Notes: generated by a model not told the origin, from the sequence alone. A stretch of DNA of 11,165 nt from an uncultured Solobacterium sp. (GCA_938041275.1 CALISH010000078.1:1-11165), one strand, 5' to 3'. Shown: positions 1 to 6,580, numbered from the stretch's first letter. Translations and numbers: made by a program.

Positions 1-108
1 GTTATAACTTACCCCGACTAATTTTATATAGTCATTATATGAAACACCTTGATACTGTGGTGATATATAGTCTGTCTTTTATGATTGCTTCATATTTAGT
101 AAATTATC
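1..108. other. Left-edge intergenic stretch, no supported gene
   Basis: This AT-rich stretch lies downstream of the minus-strand HAD gene. A plus-strand frame is open from base 3 to a TAG at 129-131, giving about 42 codons with no start inside the window; it would overlap the 3' end of the HAD gene. Its length is within what chance allows in AT-rich DNA. A minus-strand frame leading to the left edge is also open but has no start codon after its last stop. I see no convincing terminator hairpin. It may hold the tail of a gene that begins outside the window. Confidence 0.3.
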
Positions 109-915
109 TTATGAATGAAGTGGTGATGTAGAATCATTGTCTAGTATGGTATCAATACCCTCATGTACTGTACTTACTTGAAACGGACACAGTTCCCGAA
201 TGGATTGTATTGCGGTCTTCATTGCGATTGGATATCCACATACTTGTAAGATTTGCTTATCATTGTCGTTATCACCGAACATAACAGTATTTTCTTTAGG
301 AATGTTTAAATATGAAAGTAACTTTAAGAATCCAGTACTCTTGTTAACTCCTTTTGGGGTACAATCCAACCAACATTTACCGCCAATTTGTACTGTAATA
401 TCACGGCCAAATAACTCTGCATATTTCTGATAATGTTCATTAACACCATTTTTGAAATAGGCTGAGATTTTAGTGTATGGTTCGGAAATGTTGAGTAAAT
501 CATTAACAATTGTCACATGATTCTTCACAACGTTTATTAAATGTTCGTAATAACTATCATCCTTAGGGGTGATATAGCATGTTTTTTCTCCAGAGATTAA
601 AATCTCTGCATCAGGATCTTTTTGGAAAGTTTTAATGAGTTTTTTTGCGATATCACTATTCATAATTTCTTTCGATATACATTTATTATGATAGAAGGTT
701 AAACAACCATTTAAGCAAAGATAAGCGATATCATCTGCTACAGGTGCAAATAAATTACGTAGATTTGTATACTCTCTACCAGAAGCTGCCATGAATACGA
801 TGCCTTTTTCATGTAGCTCATGAATCAGTTTGAAAATTTCAGGATCTAATGTCTTCACTCCATTTAATAATAGAGTTCCATCGATATCACTAGCAATTAA
901 TTGAATATGTTTCAT
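109..915 (-). CDS. Cof-type HAD-IIB family phosphatase
   Basis: This 268-residue protein has the full set of haloacid dehalogenase phosphatase motifs. Motif I is D10-I-D12-G-T near the N terminus (nucleophile and general acid). Motif II is the Ser of A-S-G-R, motif III is a Lys near residue 192 in K-G-V-N-K, and motif IV is G-D-N-D-N-D at 214-219, which binds Mg2+. The long insert between motifs II and III is the C2 cap that marks the Cof/HAD-IIB subfamily, whose members usually remove phosphate from sugar phosphates or similar small metabolites in the cytoplasm. The usual Cof tail motif A-M-G-N-A is changed here to A-M-K-T-A. The start is set by the motif spacing; no clear ribosome binding site precedes it. 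It is divergent from a sugar PTS operon, so a sugar-phosphate substrate is plausible but unproven. A paralogue lies at 9055-9864. Confidence 0.9.
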   Translation of the reverse strand: MKHIQLIASDIDGTLLLNGVKTLDPEIFKLIHELHEKGIVFMAASGREYTNLRNLFAPVADDIAYLCLNGCLTFYHNKCISKEIMNSDIAKKLIKTFQKDPDAEILISGEKTCYITPKDDSYYEHLINVVKNHVTIVNDLLNISEPYTKISAYFKNGVNEHYQKYAELFGRDITVQIGGKCWLDCTPKGVNKSTGFLKLLSYLNIPKENTVMFGDNDNDKQILQVCGYPIAMKTAIQSIRELCPFQVSTVHEGIDTILDNDSTSPLHS

Positions 916-969
916 AACTATATACTACAATACTTTGATGACTATGCATAAAATTTGTTGTATGGAATG

Positions 970-1015
970 GTATTGCTTTTAGGAGTGTAGAGGACCATAA
1001 TGGAATTAGCAATAC
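970..1015 (+). promoter_or_regulatory. Candidate PTS operon promoter bracketed by an inverted repeat
   Basis: A possible sigma-A promoter has -35 TTGCTT (973-978), a 17-base spacer and -10 CATAAT (996-1001), which would start transcription near 1008. A perfect 8-base inverted repeat brackets it: GTATTGCT (970-977) overlaps the -35 and AGCAATAC (1008-1015) lies at the predicted +1. A 7-base direct repeat ATGGAAT occurs at 962-968 and 1000-1006. The geometry resembles an operator, but the -35 is weak (3 of 6) and no regulator is identified. Confidence 0.4.
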
Positions 1016-1105
1016 AAAAAGGTAATCATTCTCATGCATCATAAAGATATTTCACCATAATGCATGTTCAATATTTTATCCGAAATAGAAAGGAGATGAA
1101 CTAAC

Positions 1106-1579
1106 ATGAAAGGGGATAATATTTTATTGACTAGAATTGATAATCGTCTTGTACATGGACAGGTAGGAGTTACTTGGACACAAACATTAAATGCAAATTT
1201 GATTGTAGTTGCAGATGATGTTGTTGCGGAAGATGAATTACAGAAATCATTGATGACAGTAACTGCGAAATCAAGTAATGTTGGAATTCGCTTTTTCACT
1301 ATCCAAAAAACTGCTGATGTGATTGATAAAGCATCTCCCGATCAACATATTTTCTTAGTTGTACGTAATCCACAAAGTGCGCGCGCTTTGGTAGAAAAAG
1401 GTGTACATTTAAAAGATTTGAATGTCGGTAATATGCACTTTGCACCAGGCAAGAGAGAACTTTCTAAGAAAGTATATGTTGATGATACCGATATGGACGA
1501 TTTGAAATTTATAGTCTCAACAGGAACAAATGTATTTATACAAGATGTTCCAGGAACACAGAAAGAAATGATTAAATAA
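1106..1579 (+). CDS. PTS mannose/fructose/sorbose family, IIB component
   Basis: This 157-residue cytoplasmic protein is the phosphocarrier IIB of a mannose-family phosphotransferase system. The hallmark segment T-R-I-D-N-R-L-V-H-G-Q sits at residues 9-19, with H17 as the phosphorylated histidine that passes phosphate from IIA to the incoming sugar. Length and fold pattern match single-domain IIB proteins (about 160 residues). The start has an excellent ribosome binding site (AGGAG at 1091-1095). It is the first gene of an operon with IIC and IID. Family membership is secure; the sugar cannot be read from the sequence, as mannose, fructose, sorbose and N-acetylgalactosamine systems share these motifs. 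No IIA domain is fused to it or encoded nearby. Confidence 0.95.
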   Translation: MKGDNILLTRIDNRLVHGQVGVTWTQTLNANLIVVADDVVAEDELQKSLMTVTAKSSNVGIRFFTIQKTADVIDKASPDQHIFLVVRNPQSARALVEKGVHLKDLNVGNMHFAPGKRELSKKVYVDDTDMDDLKFIVSTGTNVFIQDVPGTQKEMIK

Positions 1580-1593
1580 TAGAGGAAATCAAT

Positions 1594-2397
1594 ATGGAAA
1601 TTACATTTATACAGGGATTGTTACTATCAATCGCTGCAATGATCTTCGGCATCGATTTCTGGTTGGAATCATTCTTTATCTTCCGACCACTAATCGTTTC
1701 TACAATTACAGGTTTGATTCTTGGGGATGTAAAACTTGGTTTAACAACAGGTGCATTAACGGAACTAGCATTTGCAGGATTAACACCTGCAGGTGGAACA
1801 CAGCCACCAAACCCAATTCTAGCTGGCGTTATGTGTACAGTGATTGCCTATACAACCAATGTTGATGGGCAAGCTGCACTTGGACTTTGCTTACCATTTT
1901 CATTCTTGATGCAATATGTTGTGCTATTCTGCTATTCTTCATTCTCATTCTTTATGGGAGTATGTGATAAAGCTGCAGAAAATGGCGATACAAAGAAGAT
2001 TGCACAGATGAATCTTTTGATGACTGGTATCGTAGCACTACTCTATGGTGTAGTTGTATTTGCATGTACATTCTTAGCGCAGGATGCGATGAGTGCATTA
2101 GTAAATCATATGCCTGAATTCTTGACACATGGCTTAACTGTTGCGGGTGGAATCTTACCAGCTATCGGTTTTGGAATGTTGTTGAATGTTATGATGAAGC
2201 CAAAGTACATTCCATACTTTATTGCAGGTTTCTTAGCAGTATGCTTTATCGACATGAAGAATTTACTTCCAGTCGCATTAATGGGTACAGCCTTTGCATT
2301 ATTTGATTTCTATAATGCGAAGCAACGTCAAGAAGAGATTAAAGAAGCAGTTAAGAATTTGAAGGTGGATGGAGGTGACGACCATGTCGGGATCTAA
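1594..2397 (+). CDS. PTS mannose/fructose/sorbose family, IIC component
   Basis: This 267-residue, very hydrophobic integral membrane protein is one of the two membrane subunits that form the sugar channel of mannose-type PTS permeases. The conserved IIC segment is visible: T-G-A-L-T-E-L-A-F-A-G at residues 52-62, followed by G-G-T-Q-P-P-N-P at 67-74. Several hydrophobic helices follow, and the C terminus is charged and probably cytoplasmic. It begins 14 bases after the IIB stop with a ribosome binding site (AGAGGAA), and its end overlaps the IID start by 14 bases. This argues for translational coupling of the two membrane subunits. Substrate is not determinable from sequence alone. Confidence 0.95.
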   Translation: MEITFIQGLLLSIAAMIFGIDFWLESFFIFRPLIVSTITGLILGDVKLGLTTGALTELAFAGLTPAGGTQPPNPILAGVMCTVIAYTTNVDGQAALGLCLPFSFLMQYVVLFCYSSFSFFMGVCDKAAENGDTKKIAQMNLLMTGIVALLYGVVVFACTFLAQDAMSALVNHMPEFLTHGLTVAGGILPAIGFGMLLNVMMKPKYIPYFIAGFLAVCFIDMKNLLPVALMGTAFALFDFYNAKQRQEEIKEAVKNLKVDGGDDHVGI

Positions 2398-3184
2398 ACG
2401 TGTACTTACAAAGAAAGATATTACAAATCTTGCAATTCGCTCATCATTATTACAAGCTGGTTTCAGTTATGAAAGAATGCAAGCTGCAGGTTGGTTATAT
2501 GCACAACTTCCTGCGTTAGAGAAGATTTATAAAGATGATAAAGCAGGTCTATCTGCCGCGATGGTAGATAACATGGAGTTTATCAATACACATCCAAACT
2601 TAGTTGGATTCTTAATGGGTTTATTAGTTTCACTAGAAGAACAACATGAAAATCGTGATACCATCAAAGGTTTAAAACTCGCACTATTTGGTCCTATCGC
2701 TGGTATTGGTGATGCGATTTTCTGGTTTACACTATTACCAATTATCGCTGGAATCTCATGTTCCTTTGCTTCACAAGGATTGATCTTAGGTCCAATTATC
2801 TTCTTTGCATGTTATCTTGTTATTTGGTTACTGCGTATTGTTTGGACACATATGGGATACAATCTGGGTATTAAGTCATTTGAAAAGTTACAGGAGAATT
2901 CATCGATTATTGCTAACTCCGCAACAATCCTAGGTATCACTGTTGTTGGTGCATTAATCGCAAGTTACGTAAATATTGAACTACTACCTGTTATTACAGT
3001 GAGTGGAGATATTTCAGTAGGAGTACAAGAAGCTTTCTTTGATACAATCTTCCCTAAACTGTTACCAATGGCATATACATTACTCATGCTTTACTTCTTA
3101 AAGAAGAAACAGGTATCACCGGTTATCTTAATTGTCGCAACAATTGCTATTTCAATTATTTGTTCTGCAATTGGACTCTTATAA
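2384..3184 (+). CDS. PTS mannose/fructose/sorbose family, IID component
   Basis: This 266-residue protein is the IID membrane subunit found only in mannose-family PTS permeases; with IIC it makes the translocation complex. Visible family signatures are I-N-T-H-P (67-71), the E-E pair (85-86) and G-P-I-A-G-I-G-D followed by W (103-114). Hydrophobic helices fill the C-terminal part. An upstream in-frame ATG exists at 2369, but the one at 2384 is preferred because GGAGGTGA (2371-2378) lies at the proper distance in front of it. The gene is last in the operon and is followed within 10 bases by a strong terminator, so no IIA or sugar-catabolic gene is co-transcribed downstream. Confidence 0.95.
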   Translation: MSGSKRVLTKKDITNLAIRSSLLQAGFSYERMQAAGWLYAQLPALEKIYKDDKAGLSAAMVDNMEFINTHPNLVGFLMGLLVSLEEQHENRDTIKGLKLALFGPIAGIGDAIFWFTLLPIIAGISCSFASQGLILGPIIFFACYLVIWLLRIVWTHMGYNLGIKSFEKLQENSSIIANSATILGITVVGALIASYVNIELLPVITVSGDISVGVQEAFFDTIFPKLLPMAYTLLMLYFLKKKQVSPVILIVATIAISIICSAIGLL

Positions 3185-3192
3185 GAAACTTA

Positions 3193-3238
3193 AGCTATGC
3201 AAGCTATCGATATAACGATAGTTATGCATGGCTTTTTT
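3193..3238 (+). terminator. Intrinsic terminator of the PTS operon
   Basis: A long stem pairs 3193-3209 with 3216-3233 around a 6-base loop (ATATAA). It contains two G-U pairs and one bulged base and runs into six T residues (3233-3238). It ends the PTS operon and isolates it from the next genes. Confidence 0.9.
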
Positions 3239-3290
3239 AATGGGAATATATGCATGATAGAACAAAAACGTGATTATAGACGTATAAATA

Positions 3291-3319
3291 TGGAAAGTAT
3301 CAATATAAACAAATATAAT
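3291..3319 (+). promoter_or_regulatory. Candidate promoter for the small peptide / DUF4230 operon
   Basis: A perfect -10 TATAAT (3314-3319) lies 17 bases after TGGAAA (3291-3296; 4 of 6 to the -35 consensus). Transcription would start near 3326, leaving a 5' leader of about 45 bases before the ATG at 3371. The rest of 3239-3370 has no recognisable gene: the reading frame there is open but lacks a ribosome binding site and begins inside the upstream terminator. Confidence 0.45.
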
Positions 3320-3370
3320 AAAGAAGAAGTTTTACTCAGTTTTAAGATTTACCAAGTATTGGGAGGAAAA

Positions 3371-3490
3371 ATGAAGAAAATTATTTTAGCGGCAATTTTT
3401 GTGGCAATAGTTGTTGTACTGTATTTATTAAATCCATTACTTGCAATTTTAGCTGCTGTATTGGGAGTATTTGTTCTACTAAAGTTCTAA
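3371..3490 (+). CDS. 39-residue hydrophobic membrane peptide, function unknown
   Basis: This tiny protein is almost entirely hydrophobic. Two lysines (K2, K3) precede a first hydrophobic stretch (about 4-20); an N-P pair (21-22) could form a turn, and a second stretch (23-37) ends in K-F. It could be a helical hairpin or one long membrane segment. The start is chosen because GGGAGG (3361-3366) lies just before this ATG. The frame stays open upstream to 3197, but that extension begins within the PTS terminator and has no ribosome binding site. It sits 13 bases upstream of the DUF4230-like gene and is probably co-transcribed with it. I do not recognise a family. It could be a small accessory subunit of the next protein or a membrane-active peptide. 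Confidence 0.65.
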   Translation: MKKIILAAIFVAIVVVLYLLNPLLAILAAVLGVFVLLKF

Positions 3491-3503
3491 TTAGGGTGAG
3501 AAT

Positions 3504-4130
3504 ATGAAAACAATTAAGAAATTTCTTGGAATAAAAATATCTTTATGGGTATTATTGCTGATTTGCGCAATTTTATTAGGTACTTATCTATATGGTTATA
3601 CACAAAATAATCCGAAAAATAATAGCCAGTCTTCATCTATGGTTCAATATATACAAGAGGCTAATGAAGTTGTATTTTTGAATGTTGGGATTGAAAAGGT
3701 AGTTACCGCAAAGAATCAAACAACAATTCCATGGACAGATATTGGAATTCCTTTTTCAGAGAAAAAATCTATTATTATTTTAAATTATGCTGCAAAGCTT
3801 GGTATTAGAACACATGTTAAAGTGGAACAGATTAGCGAGAAAAAATATAAAATCATTGTTCCTAAATATGAAGTGTTAGGAATTGAATTAGACAAAACGA
3901 ATCCATATCAACTTTATGATAGTTCTGGAGAGTTATTAAGTTATTCTACACAAGATATTGATACAGGTACTCTTGTTGCTCAAACACTATCTAACGAAGA
4001 ACAAGAAAAGTATCTAGAGAAATATGTTGAGAATATTAATGACTCTGCGAAGAGTTACTACAAGGCATTATTCCAGTCGATTAGTAAAGATATTGAATTA
4101 GAATTTGAATTCTCAGGGCAAGCCAAATAG
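3504..4130 (+). CDS. DUF4230-like membrane-anchored protein
   Basis: This 208-residue protein has an N-terminal basic segment and one transmembrane helix (about residues 12-32), then a short polar Asn/Ser-rich linker and a soluble domain that should lie outside the cytoplasm. The domain pattern resembles the DUF4230 family: an early beta segment, a G-I-P-F-x-E-K-K segment, a central L-G-I-R-T-H-V-K-V-E beta stretch, then K-I-I-V-P-K-Y-E-V-L and a charged helical tail. The assignment is by eye. No catalytic residues are apparent and the family function is unknown. A ribosome binding site (AGGGTGAG, about 3493-3500) precedes the ATG. It follows the 39-residue peptide gene in a likely two-gene operon. 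Its TAG stop lies within a terminator-like hairpin. Confidence 0.7.
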   Translation: MKTIKKFLGIKISLWVLLLICAILLGTYLYGYTQNNPKNNSQSSSMVQYIQEANEVVFLNVGIEKVVTAKNQTTIPWTDIGIPFSEKKSIIILNYAAKLGIRTHVKVEQISEKKYKIIVPKYEVLGIELDKTNPYQLYDSSGELLSYSTQDIDTGTLVAQTLSNEEQEKYLEKYVENINDSAKSYYKALFQSISKDIELEFEFSGQAK

Positions 4131-4139
4131 GCTTGTTTT
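4119..4139 (+). terminator. Short terminator-like hairpin overlapping a stop codon
   Basis: CAAGCC (4119-4124) pairs with GGCTTG (4130-4135) around AAATA, followed by four T residues. The stop codon of the DUF4230-like gene (4128-4130) spans the loop and the start of the 3' arm. With six pairs and a short T tract it is a modest terminator, so some read-through into the glycosylase gene is likely. Confidence 0.6.
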
Positions 4140-4157
4140 GTGTATAGGAGACCATCT

Positions 4158-4754
4158 ATGGTATGCAATTGGAAAGATAGCAGTAAACAAATGCAAGAAT
4201 ATCATGATCAAGAGTGGGGCATTCCAACGCATGATGATCAGAAGTTATTTGAGTATCTTGTATTGGAATCTCTACAAGCAGGGTTAAGTTGGGAATTGAT
4301 TATTCGTAAAAGGGAAGTGATACGAAAGTGTTTTTATGACTTTGATGTTGAAAAAGTTGCGTCTTTTGATACTGATGACATTGAGCGTATCATGCATACA
4401 GACGATATGATCAAATCTTTAAGAAAAGTGAATGCAATGATAGCAAATGCGAAAGCATTCATGAATGTTCAAAAGGAATTTGGTAGTTTTGATAAATATT
4501 TATGGTCTTACAGTAACGATAAAACAATTTGTTATAAAGGACATGAGCAAGGAATTAATATTTCTAAGAATGATTTATCTACACTCATTAGTAATGATTT
4601 AAAGAAACGTGGGTTTAAGTATGTTGGACCTGTTATCATATATTCTTATTTACAGGCTTGCGGTATGATCAATGATCATGATAAAGACTGCATTTGTTAT
4701 CAGAAAATCAAGAATACCTATCCATGCATTACAATAGATGAGGAAGATATCTAG
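4158..4754 (+). CDS. tag: DNA-3-methyladenine glycosylase I
   Basis: This 198-residue enzyme removes 3-methyladenine from alkylated DNA, opening base-excision repair. From the chosen start its residues fall one position before those of the E. coli enzyme: zinc ligands C3, H16, H174 and C178 (E. coli C4, H17, H175, C179) and the base-pocket glutamate E37 in L-E-S-L-Q-A-G-L-S-W (E. coli E38). Other hallmarks are Y-H-D-Q-E-W-G, F-G-S-F-D-K-Y-L-W, L-K-K-R-G-F-K-Y-V-G and N-D-H. A GTG six codons upstream (4140) is in frame, but TAGGAG (4145-4150) is correctly spaced for the ATG at 4158. The gene lies 27 bases after the DUF4230-like gene and is convergent with the WYL regulator. Confidence 0.95.
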   Translation: MVCNWKDSSKQMQEYHDQEWGIPTHDDQKLFEYLVLESLQAGLSWELIIRKREVIRKCFYDFDVEKVASFDTDDIERIMHTDDMIKSLRKVNAMIANAKAFMNVQKEFGSFDKYLWSYSNDKTICYKGHEQGINISKNDLSTLISNDLKKRGFKYVGPVIIYSYLQACGMINDHDKDCICYQKIKNTYPCITIDEEDI

Positions 4755-4775
4755 AAAAGATGTTAGAGGTTTAAC

Positions 4776-4810
4776 AAAATACAGCAGATTAGTTTATCTG
4801 CTGTATTTTT
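4776..4810. terminator. Bidirectional terminator between convergent genes
   Basis: A perfect 14-base stem (4776-4789 with 4796-4809) encloses a 6-base loop TAGTTT. The outer ends are A-rich on the left and T-rich on the right, so it reads as an intrinsic terminator on both strands. The stop codon of the minus-strand regulator (4794-4796) lies at the loop edge. Confidence 0.93.
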
Positions 4811-5771
4811 GAAGTGTGAGTTCTAATTGTTCTTTCATTGTTTTGCGTAAGTTATCTGGCTCAATAATTTCAATTGCTTCCATGAATTGTTGAGCAAGAA
4901 AGAGAATACCTTGTTTATTTACAAGAACACTAGTAATAAATGATTCATCATCTCGTTTTAAAATTTTCATCTCTGTACCGAATATATCAATCATCTGATC
5001 CATAATGCGATTTTCGCAACGCAAACGAACATGAAGTTGTTCATCGGAATACATGAATAATTTATTCTTCGCATAGCGATATGCGTCTTGTTCACTTTCC
5101 TTCATGAATGGATTCACTTTCTCTGTCGTTATTGAAAGTTTACAGATTTTATCAATACGATAATGAGCAAAACCAGGATGTGTTTTACTTGTTGTAATTA
5201 AATAAGGACGACTATCTTGATATACAATGAAACGAGGTTCGACCGTATACACCATTTCTCGCTTTGGAACTAACTTCTTATTGGAATCGTAATGCATGTA
5301 TACAAACTGGATTACTTTTTTCTTTTGAATAGCTTCAGAAAGCTTCGCAATATTATCGAATAAAAGATCGTTTGGAGATTTTTGCAGATTTGGCATATAT
5401 ACTGCATCATGGTAATCTTTCTGATCGTATTTATTGAGAGTTTTCAATAAGTTTGCAATCAAGGCATTGCTTTGTTTGTTAGAGATAAAATGAGAAGCGT
5501 GAATAGCATTACATAAAAGTAAGACTTCACCTTTACTAAATTGACGTTTTTCAAGATAATAGCCTTTCCCATTATCTGAAAACTTATTAATGATATAGCC
5601 GGCTTGCTCTAAAATCTCGATGTTTGAATAAAGTGTGCGACGTTCAATACTAATACCTGAGCGCATTTCGATATGATCAATGAGTTCGTTTGTTGAAAGA
5701 ATATGAGATTCATCGGAAAGTTCTTCGAGAATTTGTAGCACAATGAATGGTAAAAATTTCTTCTCTGCCAT
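4794..5771 (-). CDS. WYL-domain transcription regulator
   Basis: This 325-residue protein has a winged helix-turn-helix at about residues 5-62, with the recognition-helix segment S-I-E-R-R-T-L-Y-S-N-I-E-I-L. A linker leads to a WYL sensor domain (about 141-212), where the W-Y-L position reads P-Y-L (189-191), followed by H-Y-R-I-D-K-I (203-209). A C-terminal WCX-type region covers about 236-322. WYL regulators sense ligands, in some cases nucleic acid, and act as repressors or activators. The start has a ribosome binding site (AGGAGA on the minus strand, about 5778-5783). It is divergent from the anchored repeat protein at 5886, and an inverted repeat between them is a candidate binding site. 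Classic WYL cases guard defence islands, but no defence effector is visible here. Confidence 0.9.
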   Translation of the reverse strand: MAEKKFLPFIVLQILEELSDESHILSTNELIDHIEMRSGISIERRTLYSNIEILEQAGYIINKFSDNGKGYYLEKRQFSKGEVLLLCNAIHASHFISNKQSNALIANLLKTLNKYDQKDYHDAVYMPNLQKSPNDLLFDNIAKLSEAIQKKKVIQFVYMHYDSNKKLVPKREMVYTVEPRFIVYQDSRPYLITTSKTHPGFAHYRIDKICKLSITTEKVNPFMKESEQDAYRYAKNKLFMYSDEQLHVRLRCENRIMDQMIDIFGTEMKILKRDDESFITSVLVNKQGILFLAQQFMEAIEIIEPDNLRKTMKEQLELTLQKYSR

Positions 5772-5794
5772 AACTTTTCTCCTGTTTATTAAAT

Positions 5795-5823
5795 TTTATC
5801 ACAACTGGCATGTTTTTTGTACA
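5795..5823 (-). promoter_or_regulatory. Candidate promoter of the WYL regulator
   Basis: Read on the minus strand, -35 TGTACA (5818-5823; 4 of 6) is followed by a 17-base spacer and -10 GATAAA (5795-5800; 4 of 6), which is preceded by a TG one base upstream as in extended -10 promoters. It lies directly beside the inverted repeat at 5824-5853, consistent with autoregulation. Confidence 0.45.
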
Positions 5824-5853
5824 CTGTCTATTTTAATCTATAACTATAGACAG
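5824..5853. promoter_or_regulatory. Inverted repeat between divergent genes, candidate operator
   Basis: CTGTCTAT (5824-5831) and ATAGACAG (5846-5853) form a perfect 8-base inverted repeat around 14 bases. An inner TCTAT (5837-5841) also pairs with ATAGA (5846-5850), so half-sites recur. The repeat abuts the -35 of the regulator gene and overlaps a possible plus-strand -10, TATAAC (5839-5844), preceded at 16 bases by a weak TTGTAC. This fits a shared operator for the WYL regulator; binding is inferred. Confidence 0.5.
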
Positions 5854-5885
5854 GAGGTGGATTGTATCAGAAGATATAATCCGAA

Positions 5886-6575
5886 ATGAAGATGAAGAAA
5901 ATCATAAAATTCATTTTAGTAGTAATTGTATTATTTGGTATCACCAAAGTTTTTGGTAAACATGATGACCAAAAACAAAGTGAAGATGCAACAACCGTTA
6001 CAACTACAGCAGAAACAACATCTACAACAACTCCAAATTCAGAAAAAGAAACACCTAAAAATGATTCAAAAGAAGAGAAGGTATCTGAAGCTCGCACAAA
6101 GTATCAACAAATTGTATTAGGAGATCCTATGTATGGTGGTGAGGGTGGAACATCTTTTGAAGATGTTAAGGCAATATTAGGAGAACCAGATTCAGTAAGC
6201 ACGAATAGCTATGGAGATACACAGTCAATGTTTGTAACATGGCATGATTCATCCCTAAAGGGAATTGCTAGTTTTACAGTTTCCTTTACGAATAATCTAG
6301 CAACAGGAAAAGGCTATTCAGGTTTTAGTTTGGTAAACCATAATGAAAAAGTTACATTAGATGAATTTAACGCAATTGTTACAGATGGATCGTTCTCTTA
6401 TGATCAAGCTATTGCACAGTTTGGTCAACCAGATAGTGAGTCAGAATCGCTGTTCTACGGTTCCTATTCGAATATCGTCTCTTGGCATAACGCAAATGGA
6501 AGCTTTGGTGCTAACTTTGATATTACCTTTAAAGATGGATACGCAACCGGTAAAGGGCAATACGGAATGAAATAA
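5886..6575 (+). CDS. Membrane-anchored protein with two tandem BLIP-like/DUF3862-like repeats
   Basis: This 229-residue protein has a basic N terminus and a hydrophobic anchor (about 5-24) with no lipobox or clear signal-peptidase site. A Thr/Ser/Lys/Glu-rich flexible linker follows (about 25-68), typical of a segment crossing the cell wall. It ends in two similar domains of about 70 residues. Shared landmarks are F-E-D-V-K-A-I-L-G-E-P-D-S with Y-D-Q-A-I-A-Q-F-G-Q-P-D-S, then V-T-W-H with V-S-W-H, and L-A-T-G-K-G-Y with Y-A-T-G-K-G-Q. The pattern of a helix, a G-x-P-D turn and a beta sheet resembles the BLIP-like/DUF3862/SmpA group, which often mediates protein binding. Exact family and partner are unknown. 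No ribosome binding site lies close to this ATG, although AGGAGG occurs 29 bases upstream. It is divergent from the WYL regulator. Confidence 0.75.
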   Translation: MKMKKIIKFILVVIVLFGITKVFGKHDDQKQSEDATTVTTTAETTSTTTPNSEKETPKNDSKEEKVSEARTKYQQIVLGDPMYGGEGGTSFEDVKAILGEPDSVSTNSYGDTQSMFVTWHDSSLKGIASFTVSFTNNLATGKGYSGFSLVNHNEKVTLDEFNAIVTDGSFSYDQAIAQFGQPDSESESLFYGSYSNIVSWHNANGSFGANFDITFKDGYATGKGQYGMK

Positions 6576-6580
6576 TGTTT

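Noticed and set aside
3..131. Plus-strand open frame entering from the left edge and overlapping the HAD gene
   Set aside because: It is short, has no start in the window, shows no family resemblance, and overlaps a well-supported gene; chance is enough to explain it in AT-rich DNA.
961..977. Possible sigma-54 promoter (TGG...TTGC) upstream of the PTS operon, as in some LevR-type mannose PTS operons
   Set aside because: The GG-GC spacing is 9 bases where sigma-54 promoters need 10, the C-A-C of the -24 element is missing, and no sigma-54 activator gene is in the window.
3197..3370. N-terminal extension of the 39-residue peptide to a 97-residue protein
   Set aside because: The extended frame begins inside the PTS terminator, has no ribosome binding site, and its polar composition differs from the hydrophobic 3' part, where GGGAGG marks the ATG at 3371.
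5867..6097. Minus-strand open frames opposite the anchored repeat protein, and similar frames at 1039-1299 and 10503-10688
   Set aside because: They are mirror frames of well-supported genes without ribosome binding sites or recognisable domains.
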